In this document: piece after piece, positions 10,640-21,843 of the stretch
How positions within the stretch are numbered: the stretch's first letter is position 1
Layout of the letters: each line of letters opens with the position of its first letter
Assembly (NCBI GenBank): GCA_002102555.1
Contig: MCFL01000032.1
Location: forward strand, 124,001 to 188,000
Length of the DNA stretch: 64,000 bases
Source of the DNA: Catenaria anguillulae PL171
Lineage: Eukaryota; Blastocladiomycota; Blastocladiomycetes; Blastocladiales; Catenariaceae
Direction: 5' to 3'
Program-made: the position numbers and the translations under genes
Notes under the pieces: generated by a model
The model's database searches: none
What the model was told of the DNA's origin: nothing
What the model saw: only the letters and a program-made list of their open reading frames with translations

Positions 10640-12892
10640 ATGGTCAACACTCTACTCGACGCGGCTGCCCCACTCATTCCGGTGGCTGATTTCTTCACCA
10701 ACCCGGACCGAGCGTTACCTAAGCTCTCACCAGACAATAAGTTTCTCTCGCTCTTGGCCCCGGCCGGAGAGAAGCAAAACCTTCAAGTTTTTGTGCAGCC
10801 GCTCCATCTCTGGCGCAAGGGCACCGACGAGGGACGCAAACAAGTCACCCATCATCCGACGCACGACATTCGCCACTACAAGTGGACGCTAGATTCTTCG
10901 GCCATCTTGTTTGTGCAGGATAGGGGCGGGAATGAGGTCTATCACTTGTTTCATGTCGACGTGGAGACGCTCGTTGAGCGCGACTTGACTCCCTTTGAAG
11001 GTTCGCTTCCATGTTCGCAATTGTGCTGTGCAACAAATACCAAAGCGTCTCCTTGACTGACAATTGATTCAACCGTGGATCTATATGCACAGGGTTTGTC
11101 GGAGTCGGCCGTGCTCATGTCAACAACGACTGGTTCGTTGGACATAAGGTCAACCTCAACACAGGCGTTGTAGCCCTTAACAAGCAAGACCCTCGCCGTT
11201 ACGATCTGTACCAGCTCGACTTGAACTCGGGCGAGCTCACGTTGCACAAGACGGTTCTCGACGGGGCTACCAATGCCATCATGGACGAAAATCATGTCAT
11301 CCAAGCCGTTTCTGTGACCGAGCCCAAAGACGGATCGACCACCGTGCACATTCCTGATGGTGCGGCCGACAACGGGTGGACCAAGCTCTTGACCAGTACC
11401 CGCTTGATACAGTGCAAGCCATTGCCTGGACGAAGTATGGTTGTTTGCTGCTCTTGTCTTCTGCCGGTCGCGAAACTGTCGCGCTGATCGAATTGGATCC
11501 CGACACCAAGAAAGAGAACGTGATTGCAATTGGTGCAGTTGATGTCGACAAGTACAAGACGCACCCTTGGACGGGCAAGCTTCAACTCGCTTCCTTTAAC
11601 CCGGGCCGGAGCGACTGGTTCTTGCTCGATGAGTCGTTGCGCAGCGACTTTGACCGCTTGGTCGCATATGCCAAGACCAAGGATGCTGACTTTGATTTCG
11701 TCATGCGTGAAGGCGACAAGGACGATGACATTTGGATTGTGCGCTTGGTGCATAGCAACGCCCCGTCGTCATTCATCTTGTATCACCGCAACCCGACCAA
11801 GACTCGCCATGGTGTCGACTCAACCCCGGATTCCCACTTTGAATACCTCTTCACGTCCAACTCCAAGGTGGCCGCTTTCAAGCTGGGCCGCATGTTGTCG
11901 GTCAACTTTGAAGCCCGAGACGGACTGCCGCTGCAAGCCTACATCACGTATCCACCTCACTTTGAGGATGGCACCAAGTAACCGGCGGTCATGCTCCCGC
12001 ACGGAGGGCCGTGGTTCCGCGACTCGTTTGGCTATTCCCCCGTGCCACAATGGCTCGCCAACCGTGGTTACATTGTACTTCAGCCCAACTTTCGTGGATC
12101 CACGGGCTTCAACAAGACCTTGCTCACGTCGTCCTTCAAAAAGTGGGGCACGGCCATGTTCACCGACCTGCACGACACGGTCGAGTACGCTGTTGAGCGC
12201 GGCATTGTGGACCGCGAGCATGTTGCCATCTTTGGGCACAGTTTTGGCGGCTACTCTGCCCTGTTGGGCGCCACTTTGACTCCAGAGTACTTTCCGTGCG
12301 CCGTCTCGATTGCGGGCCCTTCCAACCTCAAGACCTTGCTTGGCACTGTCCCGCCCTTCTTTGAAGCATACGTGGCCATTTTTCATGCACGCATGGGCCA
12401 TCCCGAGCACGACTCTGAGATGCTTGATGCCGTGTCGCCCGTCAACCATGCCCACAAGATTGTCCGTCCGCTCATGATTGCGCAAGGCAAGAACGATCCT
12501 GGTGTCAAGGAGATTGAGGCCGAGCATATTGTGCAAGCAATTGAGAAGCATGGAGGTAGTGTGTACTATGGTACATACGCGTTTCCGTTGTCTGATACTT
12601 GCCTGCTCCCATGTAGTCGGTTACTCACACCCATTTCCACGTGGCAGTGCTGTACGAAGATGAAGGCCACGACTTTGTCCGCCCTGTCAACCGCGTCGAT
12701 CATTTCCAAAAGGCTGAAGTGTTCCTTTCAAAGTACATGGGCGACCGGGTCCGCACACAAGACGGCCTGAGCCTGTATGCGCATGTCAAGGGTGCCACGG
12801 CACAGGTTCGCGTTATTGGCGAGCTTGCCAACAGCTTAAATATCATGTCGGGAGCGTGGAGGACGTCGCAGTTGCTGATGCAGTATCATTAA
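10640..12892 (+). pseudogene. S9 (prolyl-oligopeptidase/acylaminoacyl-peptidase-like) serine peptidase, frame disrupted
   Basis: Family members remove N-terminal acyl-amino acids or dipeptides with a beta-propeller plus alpha/beta hydrolase. Three exons (10640-11000, 11093-12570, 12648-12892) give about 694 codons once one lost base is allowed for. The propeller half runs from MVNTLLDAAAP through 'IRHYKWTLDSSAILFVQDRGG'. The hydrolase half has 'HGGPW', the nucleophile elbow 'GHSFGGYSA', 'QGKNDPG' for the Asp and 'EDEGHDF' for the His. Two lesions are seen. A one-base loss near 11388, between 'NGWTKLL' and 'DQYPLDT', changes frame with coding on both sides. An in-frame TAA sits at 11979-11981, just before 'PAVMLPHGGPW'. 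Neither can be spliced out without losing conserved sequence. It is a young pseudogene or carries sequence errors; all catalytic residues remain. Confidence 0.75.
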
Positions 12893-13334
12893 ATTGAGGA
12901 AAGATGGGAATTCATACGTACAAACGAAGAATGTAACACCGAGTCATGAGTCATGGCTACTGCATATTGTCCGCTTCAATGCTGAGACGCCTCGTCACCG
13001 AGGTTTTTGGCGGAGGACAAGTTGCTTCACTAGATTCGCGGTTCATGCATGAATTCTGAGTCCACTTGGTCGTTTCCTACCGACAGTATACATCAGCTGA
13101 AGCTTGTACATCGGTGTCAGGCATTTCCAACGTCTCGCGTGTGGGCCGCGAACGTCGCCTCCCTGATCTATCCCCGATCCACCTCCGCAGCTCCATGCAA
13201 CGGAGTCCGCAGCCTCGGTTTTCTGTCTTCTGCGTGAGAACGTATATACATATGTGCTTAGCGCACCATTACTTACTTTCTCTCTATCGTTCAATGCAAT
13301 TGGTCTGAGATAGTCCTTGCAATAGTCATCAACC
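12893..13334. other. Intergenic and histidine acid phosphatase promoter
   Basis: 442 bases between two plus-strand genes. It holds the peptidase 3' UTR and the phosphatase promoter; a TATA-like site is listed separately. No other feature seen. Confidence 0.5.
13243..13249 (+). promoter_or_regulatory. TATA-like element upstream of histidine acid phosphatase
   Basis: TATATAC lies about 92 bases before the ATG at 13335, in otherwise GC-rich DNA. The spacing resembles that of the TATA-like site before the GST-like gene at 17010-17018. Function is inferred from sequence and position only. Confidence 0.3.
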
Positions 13335-14905
13335 ATGTCTGCAGCGAAATCGACTCCGACCACAGGCAGCGCCACCGCCACTGGCCCCAAGGCTTCCCCC
13401 GCCACCGTCCCGATCGTGGCCTACGCGCCGCCACCGATCTCGGCAGCCCAGCTTGCGCAGGAGTACCCAAGCAACCTCAAGCTGACCCTCGTTCAATACG
13501 TTCACCGTCATGGCGAGCGAACTCCCGTGTGGCCTGGGCTCCAGCACATGGTCCCGCCCGTCCACAACGACTGCCACCTCGGGTCGTTTCTGGCGCTCGA
13601 TGCCTCCACGCGATCGGGCCCCCCGCAGCTGTACCGCAAATCGCTGCTCAACGCAGCCACCTGGGCCCCGGGTTTGCCCGATGAGCACATTCACAACTCG
13701 CCTGCCGCCGGTGCGTGCTACCACGGGCAGCTGACGGATCGCGGCCGCAACACGCTCACGGGGCTGGGGTCGTATCTCCGCGACGTGTACATTTCCAAGC
13801 TCAAGTTGGTACCCGAGACTTTGTCGGATCCGAGCCAAGTATTTTTGCGCAGCACCGACTATGCACGCACCCTCGAGTCACTGCATTCGCTCATGAACGG
13901 GCTCTTTCCGCCGCACGCACGGTCGTTGCCTGCGGATCAAGCGCTCCACATTTACACGCGGTCGCCTGCCGGGCACGACAACATTTACCCGGACCACGAG
14001 TGCGCACGCTATCTCGGGCTGAGGAAGCAGTTTACGGCCTTGATCAAGAACGATGTCAAGAAGGATATGCAGCAGTGGCCGCAGAAGTTGCAGGAGATGT
14101 GGGACGACAAGTACGGGCCCGTGTTGGCTTTTGATGTGCTAGCCAGTGGTACGTGTTTATTGTATCTTGCCGTCATCCAGCCGATTTGCTTTGACCTTGG
14201 TAATGGCTTGCTTCTGGAAAACCTGTGCATAGCCATCTCGCACAACTGGTCTGTCGACATCTCCCCCAACGATTTCGAGCGCCTCCGTGATGCGTCCACC
14301 CGGCTGTGGTTCCAGCACATGGAAAACTACCCACTGCTCCCCAAAATGATGATGGGTCGTTTCCTCACTGAACTCTACGAGCTCCAACATCATGTCATAA
14401 CGGGCTCGCCTTCAAAGCAAGGTCATCCCGAGTTTACCATGCACTTGCAGCACATGGCCGAGACCAAGGCCAAGGCACCACCCAAACTGGCCGTGTATTC
14501 CGGCCACGATACGACAATTGCGCCGTTGGTGGGCGTGTTGGGCTTGTGGACTGGCAAGAACCGGATGTGGCCGTTGTTTGCGAGTCATGTATGGTGCCCT
14601 TGTTCTACATGTCTTCAGACAAACCACTCTGACATGCTTCTTTTCCTGATGCGCAGGTGACGGTTGAAACATTCAAGGATCTGGACGCGGCAAAGTCTGT
14701 ATCCGACCCCAAGGATGCTCACTATGTGCGCGTGCGCTACAACGACGTGGCCCAGCAATTGCCCGCATGTGCACTTCCAGAGCAGCACCACCCGAACGAC
14801 AAATCACTGTGCACTTTCCGGGCCTTTGAGGCATTGATCAAGGAAGTGGGCACGACTCGCAAGCAGCACCAAGACTTGTGCGTGCCTGTGACCGTGCAGG
14901 AGTGA
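13335..14905 (+). CDS. Histidine acid phosphatase (lysophosphatidic-acid/phytase-like branch 2)
   Basis: Hydrolyses phosphomonoesters through a phospho-His intermediate. Exons 13335-14148, 14233-14588 and 14657-14905 join in phase to 472 residues. The catalytic motif 'VHRHGERTP' is at about residues 56-64, and the proton-donor block 'YSGHDTTIAP' is near residue 360. 'RSTDYARTLES' (phosphate-binding Arg region) and 'LTDRGRNTL' are also present. No signal peptide is evident; the N-terminus is Ala/Thr/Pro-rich, so a cytosolic or mitochondrial ACP6-like role is more likely than a secreted phytase. The first intron (84 nt) is open in frame but interrupts the conserved 'LAS-AISHNW' join, so I removed it. 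Substrate is unproven. Confidence 0.85.
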
Positions 14906-15249
14906 GGCAGCGTTGAGGTCGCTTGTTTGGGACACTTGTATGCATATAGCCTGTACCTAGTCGTGGTATTTCCGATTGGTCCACTCGCTCATGTTCTTTC
15001 TTGATGTGTTTTGGTCTTGTATGCGAAGCGTAAACCGTGATGCGCTTTGTTGGACTTTCGCCGATGCACAAGCGGATGGCTGAATGAGTAAACACACGTC
15101 GCAACCATTGCGATTGAGCTCACAGCACTGTAGGGAAAAAGCCAATGACTGGCTTTACTTGTGGTCAATGTCAAGCAAATAGAAATACAACAGCAACTGT
15201 CGTCCTTCCCCTGGGGATGCACTGTCGCGGACGGACAGGCAAGCGGTCA
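14906..15249. other. Convergent 3' intergenic stretch
   Basis: 344 bases between the phosphatase stop (+) and the GST-like stop (-). It should hold both 3' UTRs. Nothing else recognised. Confidence 0.5.
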
Positions 15250-16902
15250 TCACAGCTTGGCACTCCCACCACCTTCAGCAAGCACACTTCTGACATCCAT
15301 AACAATCACGCTCTTGTCCGCGATCCGGGAAATCGGCGTCGAGTCCACCAACCGGGCAACATCGCGCACCCTCTCGACCTCGACCACCTCGTCACGGTTG
15401 GCCGCCGCCCTCGCAATCGCGCGCACAACCTCATCGACCGCATCCGACTTGACATGCACTCCCCCGACCCAAAGCCGCTGCCACGCGTACAGCGAAAACA
15501 CTTGAGCCATGCGCGTGCCCACCACCTCGCCCTGCATCGTAAACTCTGGATACCCAACGGCCCTAGGCAACTCCACGCTTGTGCCACTCGTACCGGCGGC
15601 CACCTTCTTTGCCGCATACTTGACAGCCAACGCGTGCACGCGCTCCACATGCGTCACGAGATCGAGTACGCCAGTGAGCGCAGGAAACAGGGTTTCGGGA
15701 ATGTGGTCATTGGGCAACCAAGCAGGCTCGTTGATGTCGTTGGCGCGTGTCACGCGCACAGTACCCGTGGGATCCGAGGCCCCGTCGAGTGCCGTGATGC
15801 GCGTGGGTGACTCGTAGGCAGCGCGCGGGACCGTGGCGAGCATACGGGCAATGTACCGCTCAAGGTTTGGGGCTTTAGTTTTCAGGATAAATGAGGGTTG
15901 CGGGTCGCTACATTGTCGCCCAGACGGCAAGGAATCGGGTCGGAATGAGCCTTGGAGTGCAACCATGATGCGTGCAGTCAAGGGGATGACGGGCAACGAA
16001 CCGAGCAAAGAAGCCAGACAGCTGGCCAGCCAATGCAAAGTCGCCACGGCAAGGATGTGTGTCGGACAAAAGGAAGCGGTGCTTGTCAAAGTGCTTGGAC
16101 AAGGCAATCAAGGTGCGCTCGAGCGACTCGTTCCATTTCGGGAGGGTTTCCGGGGTCACCCCCCATGGTTTGAGTGCGCGCAGAAACCCCATCTCCAGCG
16201 CCTACAACACATTGTTGTGGGGAGTGAGTGAGATTTCGTGTAAACTCGGCCGAAGCGGATACATAGAGCAATCGAACCTGGCGAGCCCTTTCACGACCAG
16301 CAAACAAGTTGGTGGGACGTCCGCTGCCTTCCCCAACCATGTTGAGGAGGTATTCCTCATGGAGGTCGAGCGGGCCAAATCTGCGCAGTGTGTCCAACTA
16401 TTGTCAGTCTCGTCGTCACGGGTTACGGATGGGTGAGAGAATATGCATCAACTTGCCTTTGGGAAAAGCCCACAAAGAAGAGCCATTCCTCGGACATGAA
16501 TTCAAACAAATTTGATACGAATGCCTGCCTCGGCGTGGTCGGCTGCAGCGGAAAGTTGGGGACCCGCGACTTTGCCAACCCGCCGTTCTTTGCCAGCAAC
16601 GATTCAAAGTGATCCATGATGCGGCCACTACGTACGGATAACGGCATAAGTCTGCATGCTTTCCTTCACATAAAGGAACGGAACTGCGAAGCGACGCACG
16701 AATCGCCAATCACTGTCTTTTCATCCAACACAACGACGGGAATCTGCGTGCCGCCGGTGCGCGGCGTGATGAGGTCCGAGTAGATCTGCTGGCGGCTCTG
16801 CACCTCCTCAAAGGGAATGGCGCGCCATGCAAAGTACATGCGAAGCTTGTGGATGTAGGGCGACGAGTCATGCCCGACGAGAAGAGTGCGTGGCAGATTC
16901 AT
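15250..16902 (-). CDS. Glutathione S-transferase-like protein with long C-terminal extension
   Basis: Five exons (16902-16700, 16627-16457, 16380-16278, 16201-16002, 15907-15250) join in phase to 444 residues. The N-terminal thioredoxin-like GST domain (about 1-80) shows 'LLVGHDSSPYIHKLRMYFAWRAIPFEEV', 'GTQIPVVVLDEKTVIGDS'-type cis-Pro and Ser-Asp blocks. The helical domain (80-230) includes 'CRGDFALAGQLSGFFARD', matching the N-capping motif of GST C-domains. The remaining ~200 residues have no family I recognise. The second intron begins GCAAGT after CAAAG, a GC-AG intron, and it is required for the frame. No catalytic Cys/Ser can be assigned with confidence, so activity is open. ATG 16902 was chosen because a TATA-like box lies between it and upstream ATGs. 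Confidence 0.7.
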
Positions 16903-17270
16903 GGCTTCGGCGTTGGTGGTTGGCCTTGGGTGGATCGTGTGAACTGTGGTGCCGAGAGAAGGCTGCTGAGACGCATGTTGGGCGATGTTGGGCGAGCGAG
17001 AGGGTCTCTCTATATATTTGTACGCCATGGCCAGCCTTCGGGCTGCCACCCACCCCATTTTTTCCGGCGACACCTTTCAGTTCTCGGCCCGGCCAGAATC
17101 AAGCGCGCACCTGTGAAATTTCATCAGCCTCGCGCGAGACATCACGTGCATGAGACAGACCAGCTTCTCACAAGAAGGATTATCGAGCATGCATCCGACA
17201 ACGACTTTCTCAACGTCATGCCGATGATACTCGATGAAATACATGCACCTGCACCACTGATCCGACTGCC
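16903..17270. other. Divergent promoter between GST-like and RNase H2A genes
   Basis: 368 bases. It contains the TATA-like site at 17010-17018 for the minus-strand gene. No comparable element is obvious for RNase H2A. Confidence 0.45.
17010..17018 (-). promoter_or_regulatory. TATA-like element upstream of GST-like gene
   Basis: On the minus strand this reads AAATATATA, about 110 bases before the ATG at 16902, in a GC-rich context. Assignment is by sequence and distance only. Confidence 0.35.
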
Positions 17271-18680
17271 ATGACCGTTTCCGACACACACTCTTCGTTG
17301 GTAATCGTTGATCAGCACGCCGGCCCGGCCGAAGACTCGACCCACGTTTCCTCACAGGAAGCGACCACGGACCCATCATCGAAAGAGGACGAGGACCAGC
17401 CAATGCCCAATGTGTTTCCCGCCATTCCCATGATCCGATCGGCACTTTACCTGACCCCCGTACCTGCCGCCTGTGTCAATGAACCGTGCATCATGGGCAT
17501 TGACGAAGCTGGCCGTGGACCCGTCCTTGGTTTGTCGCACATTTGACACATGTTGCTGGTGAGGATACAGTGAACGCTAATGTTCCAACCACTGCGCCCC
17601 CTATCATAGGACCCATGGTGTACGCCGTGTGCTATCTGCCTGCGGAAAACGAGCAAGTGCTGCGCGACATGAAAGTCGATGGTAGGTCGGTCCCGATTTC
17701 CCTTCGTTTCGACCCCGCTAACGTCGGATGATGCCCTTGAAACCAGACTCCAAGGTCCTCAATGAGGAGCAACGTGACACTCGTTTCCACAAGATTGTCG
17801 CTGCATCCGACCAAATCGGCTTTGCGTACAATGCCCTTTCGCAGCAGGACTTGTCCGAGTGGATGTTGCAACGGACAAAGTACAACCTCAACGCCATTGC
17901 ACACGATACGACCATGGATTTGATCCAGCGGGTGATCCGGGCCGGCGTGCGGTTATCGCATGTGCGTTTTCGGGAATTCACGTTGTTGTGAGGTCTTTCT
18001 TTCTCACTTGTTTATCGATTAGGTTTACGTCGACACCGTTGGCCAGTGCGAGTCGTACCAGCGCAAGCTCGAGCAGCGGTTCCCTGGCGTTGGCTTTACC
18101 GTTGCGAAAAAGGCTGATTCCCTGTACCCAACAGTCAGTGCTGCGAGTATTGTGGCCAAGGTGGTCCGTGACCACGTTCTCTCCAATTGGCAGTTTTCGG
18201 AAACTGCGGTTGCTGAGCATCTTGACACCGATTGGGGTTCAGGATATCCGTCCGGTACGCCGCTACATTTATCCTCTGTCCTCCGTAAGTGCAGTGATTG
18301 ATGTACGTGTTGCCTGTCTGGCAGATCCCAACACGGTTGCCTGGCTCAAGCGCTCGCTCGACCCCGTCTTTGGATTTCCGGGAATCATCCGCTTCAGCTG
18401 GTCCACGGCGGAAAACCTGCTCAAGGAAAAAGTGCTGGTTGACGGCTGGCCGGCGGATCGTGAGGCTGAAGCTGCAAATGGCGGCAACTTGACCAAAATG
18501 CTCAAGCGAAAGCGGGCGCAGCAGCAGCAAGCGGCAGAGGCGGCCGAACATGACGCTCCGAAGGTGGTCCAAGGGCAGTCCGAGTTGCGTGAAAAGTTGG
18601 GAGTGACGAGCGGGTCGCTGGTTGGTGGCAGCTCGGATGGCGAGGAAAAGTCGGTGAGGGATTGGTTGATGGGCGAGTAG
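17271..18680 (+). CDS. Ribonuclease H2 catalytic subunit A
   Basis: Removes ribonucleotides from DNA and RNA/DNA hybrids in the nucleus. Five exons (17271-17529, 17610-17681, 17747-17961, 18023-18254, 18325-18680) join in phase to 377 residues. Motif I '[17 protein letters not shown]' follows a ~75-residue acidic N-terminal extension. '[11 protein letters not shown]', 'HVYVDTVG' and '[14 protein letters not shown]' give the remaining catalytic Asp/Glu and the GR-G phosphate-sensing residues. '[17 protein letters not shown]' is the typical RNase HII end block. The last ~90 residues are a Lys/Arg/Gln-rich tail with '[12 protein letters not shown]', a likely nuclear-localising segment. Subunits B and C are not in the window. 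Confidence 0.93.
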
Positions 18681-19050
18681 ACGACTAATTGTCACTTTTG
18701 CACACACATACATCTTTATGTATTTACTCCCCGTCAACATGACTGACGCTTGATTGGCGTGCAGGGCAAGGGACATGTGGAGTGGGAACTTGGAAGGCAG
18801 CGAACCGATCTGGGAGAGTCAGCACCGATCAAGAGAGTTTTTAGCTCCCGTCGATCGTGCTCACTCAAAATCTGGCCAGCTCCCGTCTACCTCCCCGCGC
18901 TCTTGAGCGCTCTTCAAAACACAAGACTTTCCATGTACAACAGTAACGCTGCCCAGGAGGCCTCGGCTCTGTAGACCTTGACAAACTTTTCCCACAAGCT
19001 TCCTGTTTCAAACCGCACCAACCCGTGATCCAGCACTCCAGTTTGCCAGC
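18681..19050. other. Intergenic upstream of COX15
   Basis: 370 bases between two plus-strand genes (RNase H2A 3' UTR and COX15 promoter). No recognisable element. Confidence 0.45.
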
Positions 19051-20698
19051 ATGAACCGCATGGCCTTGCCCCTCCGGAGCTTGGCTCAGGCCCTCCGCCC
19101 AATGGCTTCCGCCATCCGGCCACGTCCGGTTCAGCTTTTCTCCTCGCCATGCCTCGCTGCGACCTCGGCCACCCGCACCTTCACGTCGTTTGCTCGCTCA
19201 TCGCCTGTTGCCACTACGGCCGCAGCCAAATCGGCCTCGCCCTCTGTTGCTCCCTTGCGCTCTCGCTTGCGCTCCCTGGCCTTGCAATGGACCGCCCGTG
19301 CATCTCGCCGCGCTTCGTCCACGTCGTCAACTGGTACCGTCACTCCGATTTCGCACCCCATCATTGGGAAATGGTTCCTGTTTTCGTCGTCACTTGTTTT
19401 TGGTATTGTGGTCGTTGGTGGCATCACTCGCTTGACGGAATCGGGCTTGTCCATTACCGAATGGAACTTGATTCGGGGCATGGCGTGGCCGTCAACCAAG
19501 GAGGCGTGGGACGAGGAGTTTAACAAGTACCAGCAGTCGCCCGAGTACAAGCTGTATGTCCTTTGCATCTGCCTCTCGACTGTGTCGACAATGTATTGTA
19601 GTTGGCCCAACTCATCGTCTTGACATGTCTGTTTGTTTCAGGCTGAATCACAACATCACGATTGACGAGTTCAAAAACATCTTTTACTGGGAATGGTTCC
19701 ACCGCAACCTGGGTCGCACCATCGGCATGGTGTTTTTGCTCCCAGCCATCTTCTTCACATTCACTCGCCCATCTGCCGCTCGCGTCGCCAACGCTCTCGG
19801 CTCCTCGACTGCCAACCCGCTCGTTGCCTCACGTTGGATGTCCCCCGGCGTGACCAAGGCCGCCTGGGCATGCTGCGTGCTCGTGGGCTTTCAAGGCGCA
19901 CTGGGTTGGTACATGGTGAAATCGGGCCTTGAAAACGATATCATGGAACTCAACCATGCTACGCCGCGCGTTTCGCAATACCGCTTGGCCGCTCACTTGG
20001 GCTCGGCATTTGTCATTTACGTGATTTCGTTGTGGAACGGGTTCGAGGTGCTGCGCACGTGGTCCAATGTCGTCAAGAACAACGGGGTGAATGCGGACCG
20101 CGTGGCCATGTCCAAGGTGTCTGCCGACGTGCTCGCAAAGTGCCGGTCGGTCGCAAAGGGGTCGCATTGGGTTGCTGGGCTTGTGTTTTTGACGGCGCTC
20201 TCTGGCGCATTTGTGGCGGGCTTGGATGCCGGACTCGTTTACAACACGTGGCCAATGATGGGCGACCGATTTGTGCCGCCCGCGCAGGAACTGTTCCGGT
20301 CCATTCACAAGACGTCCATCAACGGTAACGCAGTCATGGACCCGATCGACCTCACGGAAAAGGTGACGCTCAAGTCCTTGTTTGAAAACCAGCGGTGGAA
20401 GAACATTTTCGAAAACCCAGTCACGGTCCAGACGGACCATCGGTTGTTGGCATACACGACGTTTGCGGGCATCACGACACTGTGGCTCAAGGCGCGCAGG
20501 TTGCCATTGCCGCGGCCCGTCCACATTGCTGCACATGGCGTGTTGGGTGTGGCATTGGCACAGGTCACGCTGGGGATCACGACGCTCTTGTACTTTGTGC
20601 CCATCGAGTTGGCCGCCGCGCACCAGGGTGGGTCGCTGGCCTTGTTGACGTCGGCCTTGTGGTTGATGCACAAGATTAAACATGCAGTTCCAAAGTAG
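19051..20698 (+). CDS. COX15: Heme A synthase, mitochondrial inner membrane
   Basis: Converts heme O to heme A for cytochrome c oxidase. Two exons (19051-19553, 19642-20698) join in phase to 519 residues. The first ~95 residues are Arg/Ser/Ala-rich without acids, a mitochondrial presequence. The CtaA/COX15 fold then shows 'VVVGGITRLTESGLSITEWN', 'YWEWFHRNLGRTIG' (heme-ligand His region), 'LGWYMVKSGLEN', 'VSQYRLAAHLGSAF' and 'QTDHRLLAYTTFAG', with about eight TM segments. Length is normal for fungal COX15. The single intron falls at 'YKL-LNHN'. Confidence is high. Confidence 0.95.
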
Positions 20699-20956
20699 AG
20701 GAAGTGTATCCTGTACAATGCTGTTGCATTTTGTTAGTTTTCCGCTCTCTATTCCATTTGTCGTCACTACCACTTCTTTTCAATGTTTCTCAGCTGGACT
20801 TGGATTTTCACACGCGTCGGTTCAAGTTCTTCCAGCACAGAATGCGGTTTGCTCACTACCTATACTCATGAGGGGCATCCGACGACTCTGGACAAATTGA
20901 TATAGGAAGCAAGTCACAAGTATCATATGACAATTCGTTAGCATACTCTCGTAGCC

Positions 20957-21688
20957 ATGGCACTCCATGAATCCAATCCACGGCTCTCACAAGAGAGCTA
21001 TGCGTCGCAAACGGCCATCAAGGCCAACCTGACCTCGACGACGGGCGCGCAGCATCATCCGTCCGCAGCGACCCACCCGCGCAACTCGGGCAGCCATCCT
21101 TCTCCGATGCACCTTCCCCCCAGCACATTGGCCGCCGCAGCGCGCCAATCGTTTTGGCAATCGCCCATTTTCACCGCCACCGTCCTTCTCATCACGCTCC
21201 CATTCCTCGTTCCGTTCCTAATCCCCGGTGTTGCCATCACGTTCGCCAGCCTCTGGATTGGGGCAGGCATCCTTCTGTTTTACGCCCTACTCGTGGTCGC
21301 CAGATCCGCCTGGTCCATTGTTACCGCAGCAACAAAGCGCGTGCTCGAATGGACATTTGGCTGCCTTCTGGGCCGTCGTCAATCCGTGCTTGTCTCCCCC
21401 AATGGAACCACCGTGACAAGCACACACCCAAGCGGCCAGCGGCGCAGACTAAGCGATGCGCTGTATCGGCGCTTCTTCCCGATTCGCGACGAGCTTGCGC
21501 TCAAGTACATTCACACGATCCCAGATGCGGACATGGCCACCCAAGTGATTGAACGTGGGGGTGGGGCACGCGCGGCATTTGCATCGCCGTCGCTGCTCAG
21601 GGCGAGGAACTCGCCGACTCAGTTACCAAAATTGTCGGTGGCCGTCACAGGGAGGGGGAACGAGATGCCGCCGCTTCGAAGCGCTTGA
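20957..21688 (+). CDS. Hypothetical membrane protein with hydrophobic hairpin
   Basis: Intronless ORF of 243 residues beginning MALHESNPRLSQ. A polar Ser/His/Pro-rich N-terminus (1-70) precedes one long hydrophobic stretch at about 72-120, probably two TM helices or a hairpin rich in Pro ('LPFLVPFLIPG'). A basic soluble tail follows. The arrangement recalls promethin/LDAF1 or oleosin-like lipid-droplet hairpin proteins, but there is no diagnostic motif, so this is only a suggestion. Start ATG has a good context (gccATGG). Confidence 0.6.
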   Translation: MALHESNPRLSQESYASQTAIKANLTSTTGAQHHPSAATHPRNSGSHPSPMHLPPSTLAAAARQSFWQSPIFTATVLLITLPFLVPFLIPGVAITFASLWIGAGILLFYALLVVARSAWSIVTAATKRVLEWTFGCLLGRRQSVLVSPNGTTVTSTHPSGQRRRLSDALYRRFFPIRDELALKYIHTIPDADMATQVIERGGGARAAFASPSLLRARNSPTQLPKLSVAVTGRGNEMPPLRSA

Positions 21689-21843
21689 GTGTAGGTATTC
21701 GTGAATGCGTCTCACTTGCCAACTATCAGTGATACTACTTGTCAATCCAATCCCATCCCTGACCAACTGACCCACTTTGTGTCTCACTTTATACAATCGA
21801 CTCGAATACAATGCAATCAATCAAATGGATTCCATTATGACCG

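Noticed and set aside
19829-20773. Minus-strand ORF of 314 codons opposite COX15
   Set aside because: Antisense shadow of a fully conserved gene, Arg/His-rich with no similarity.
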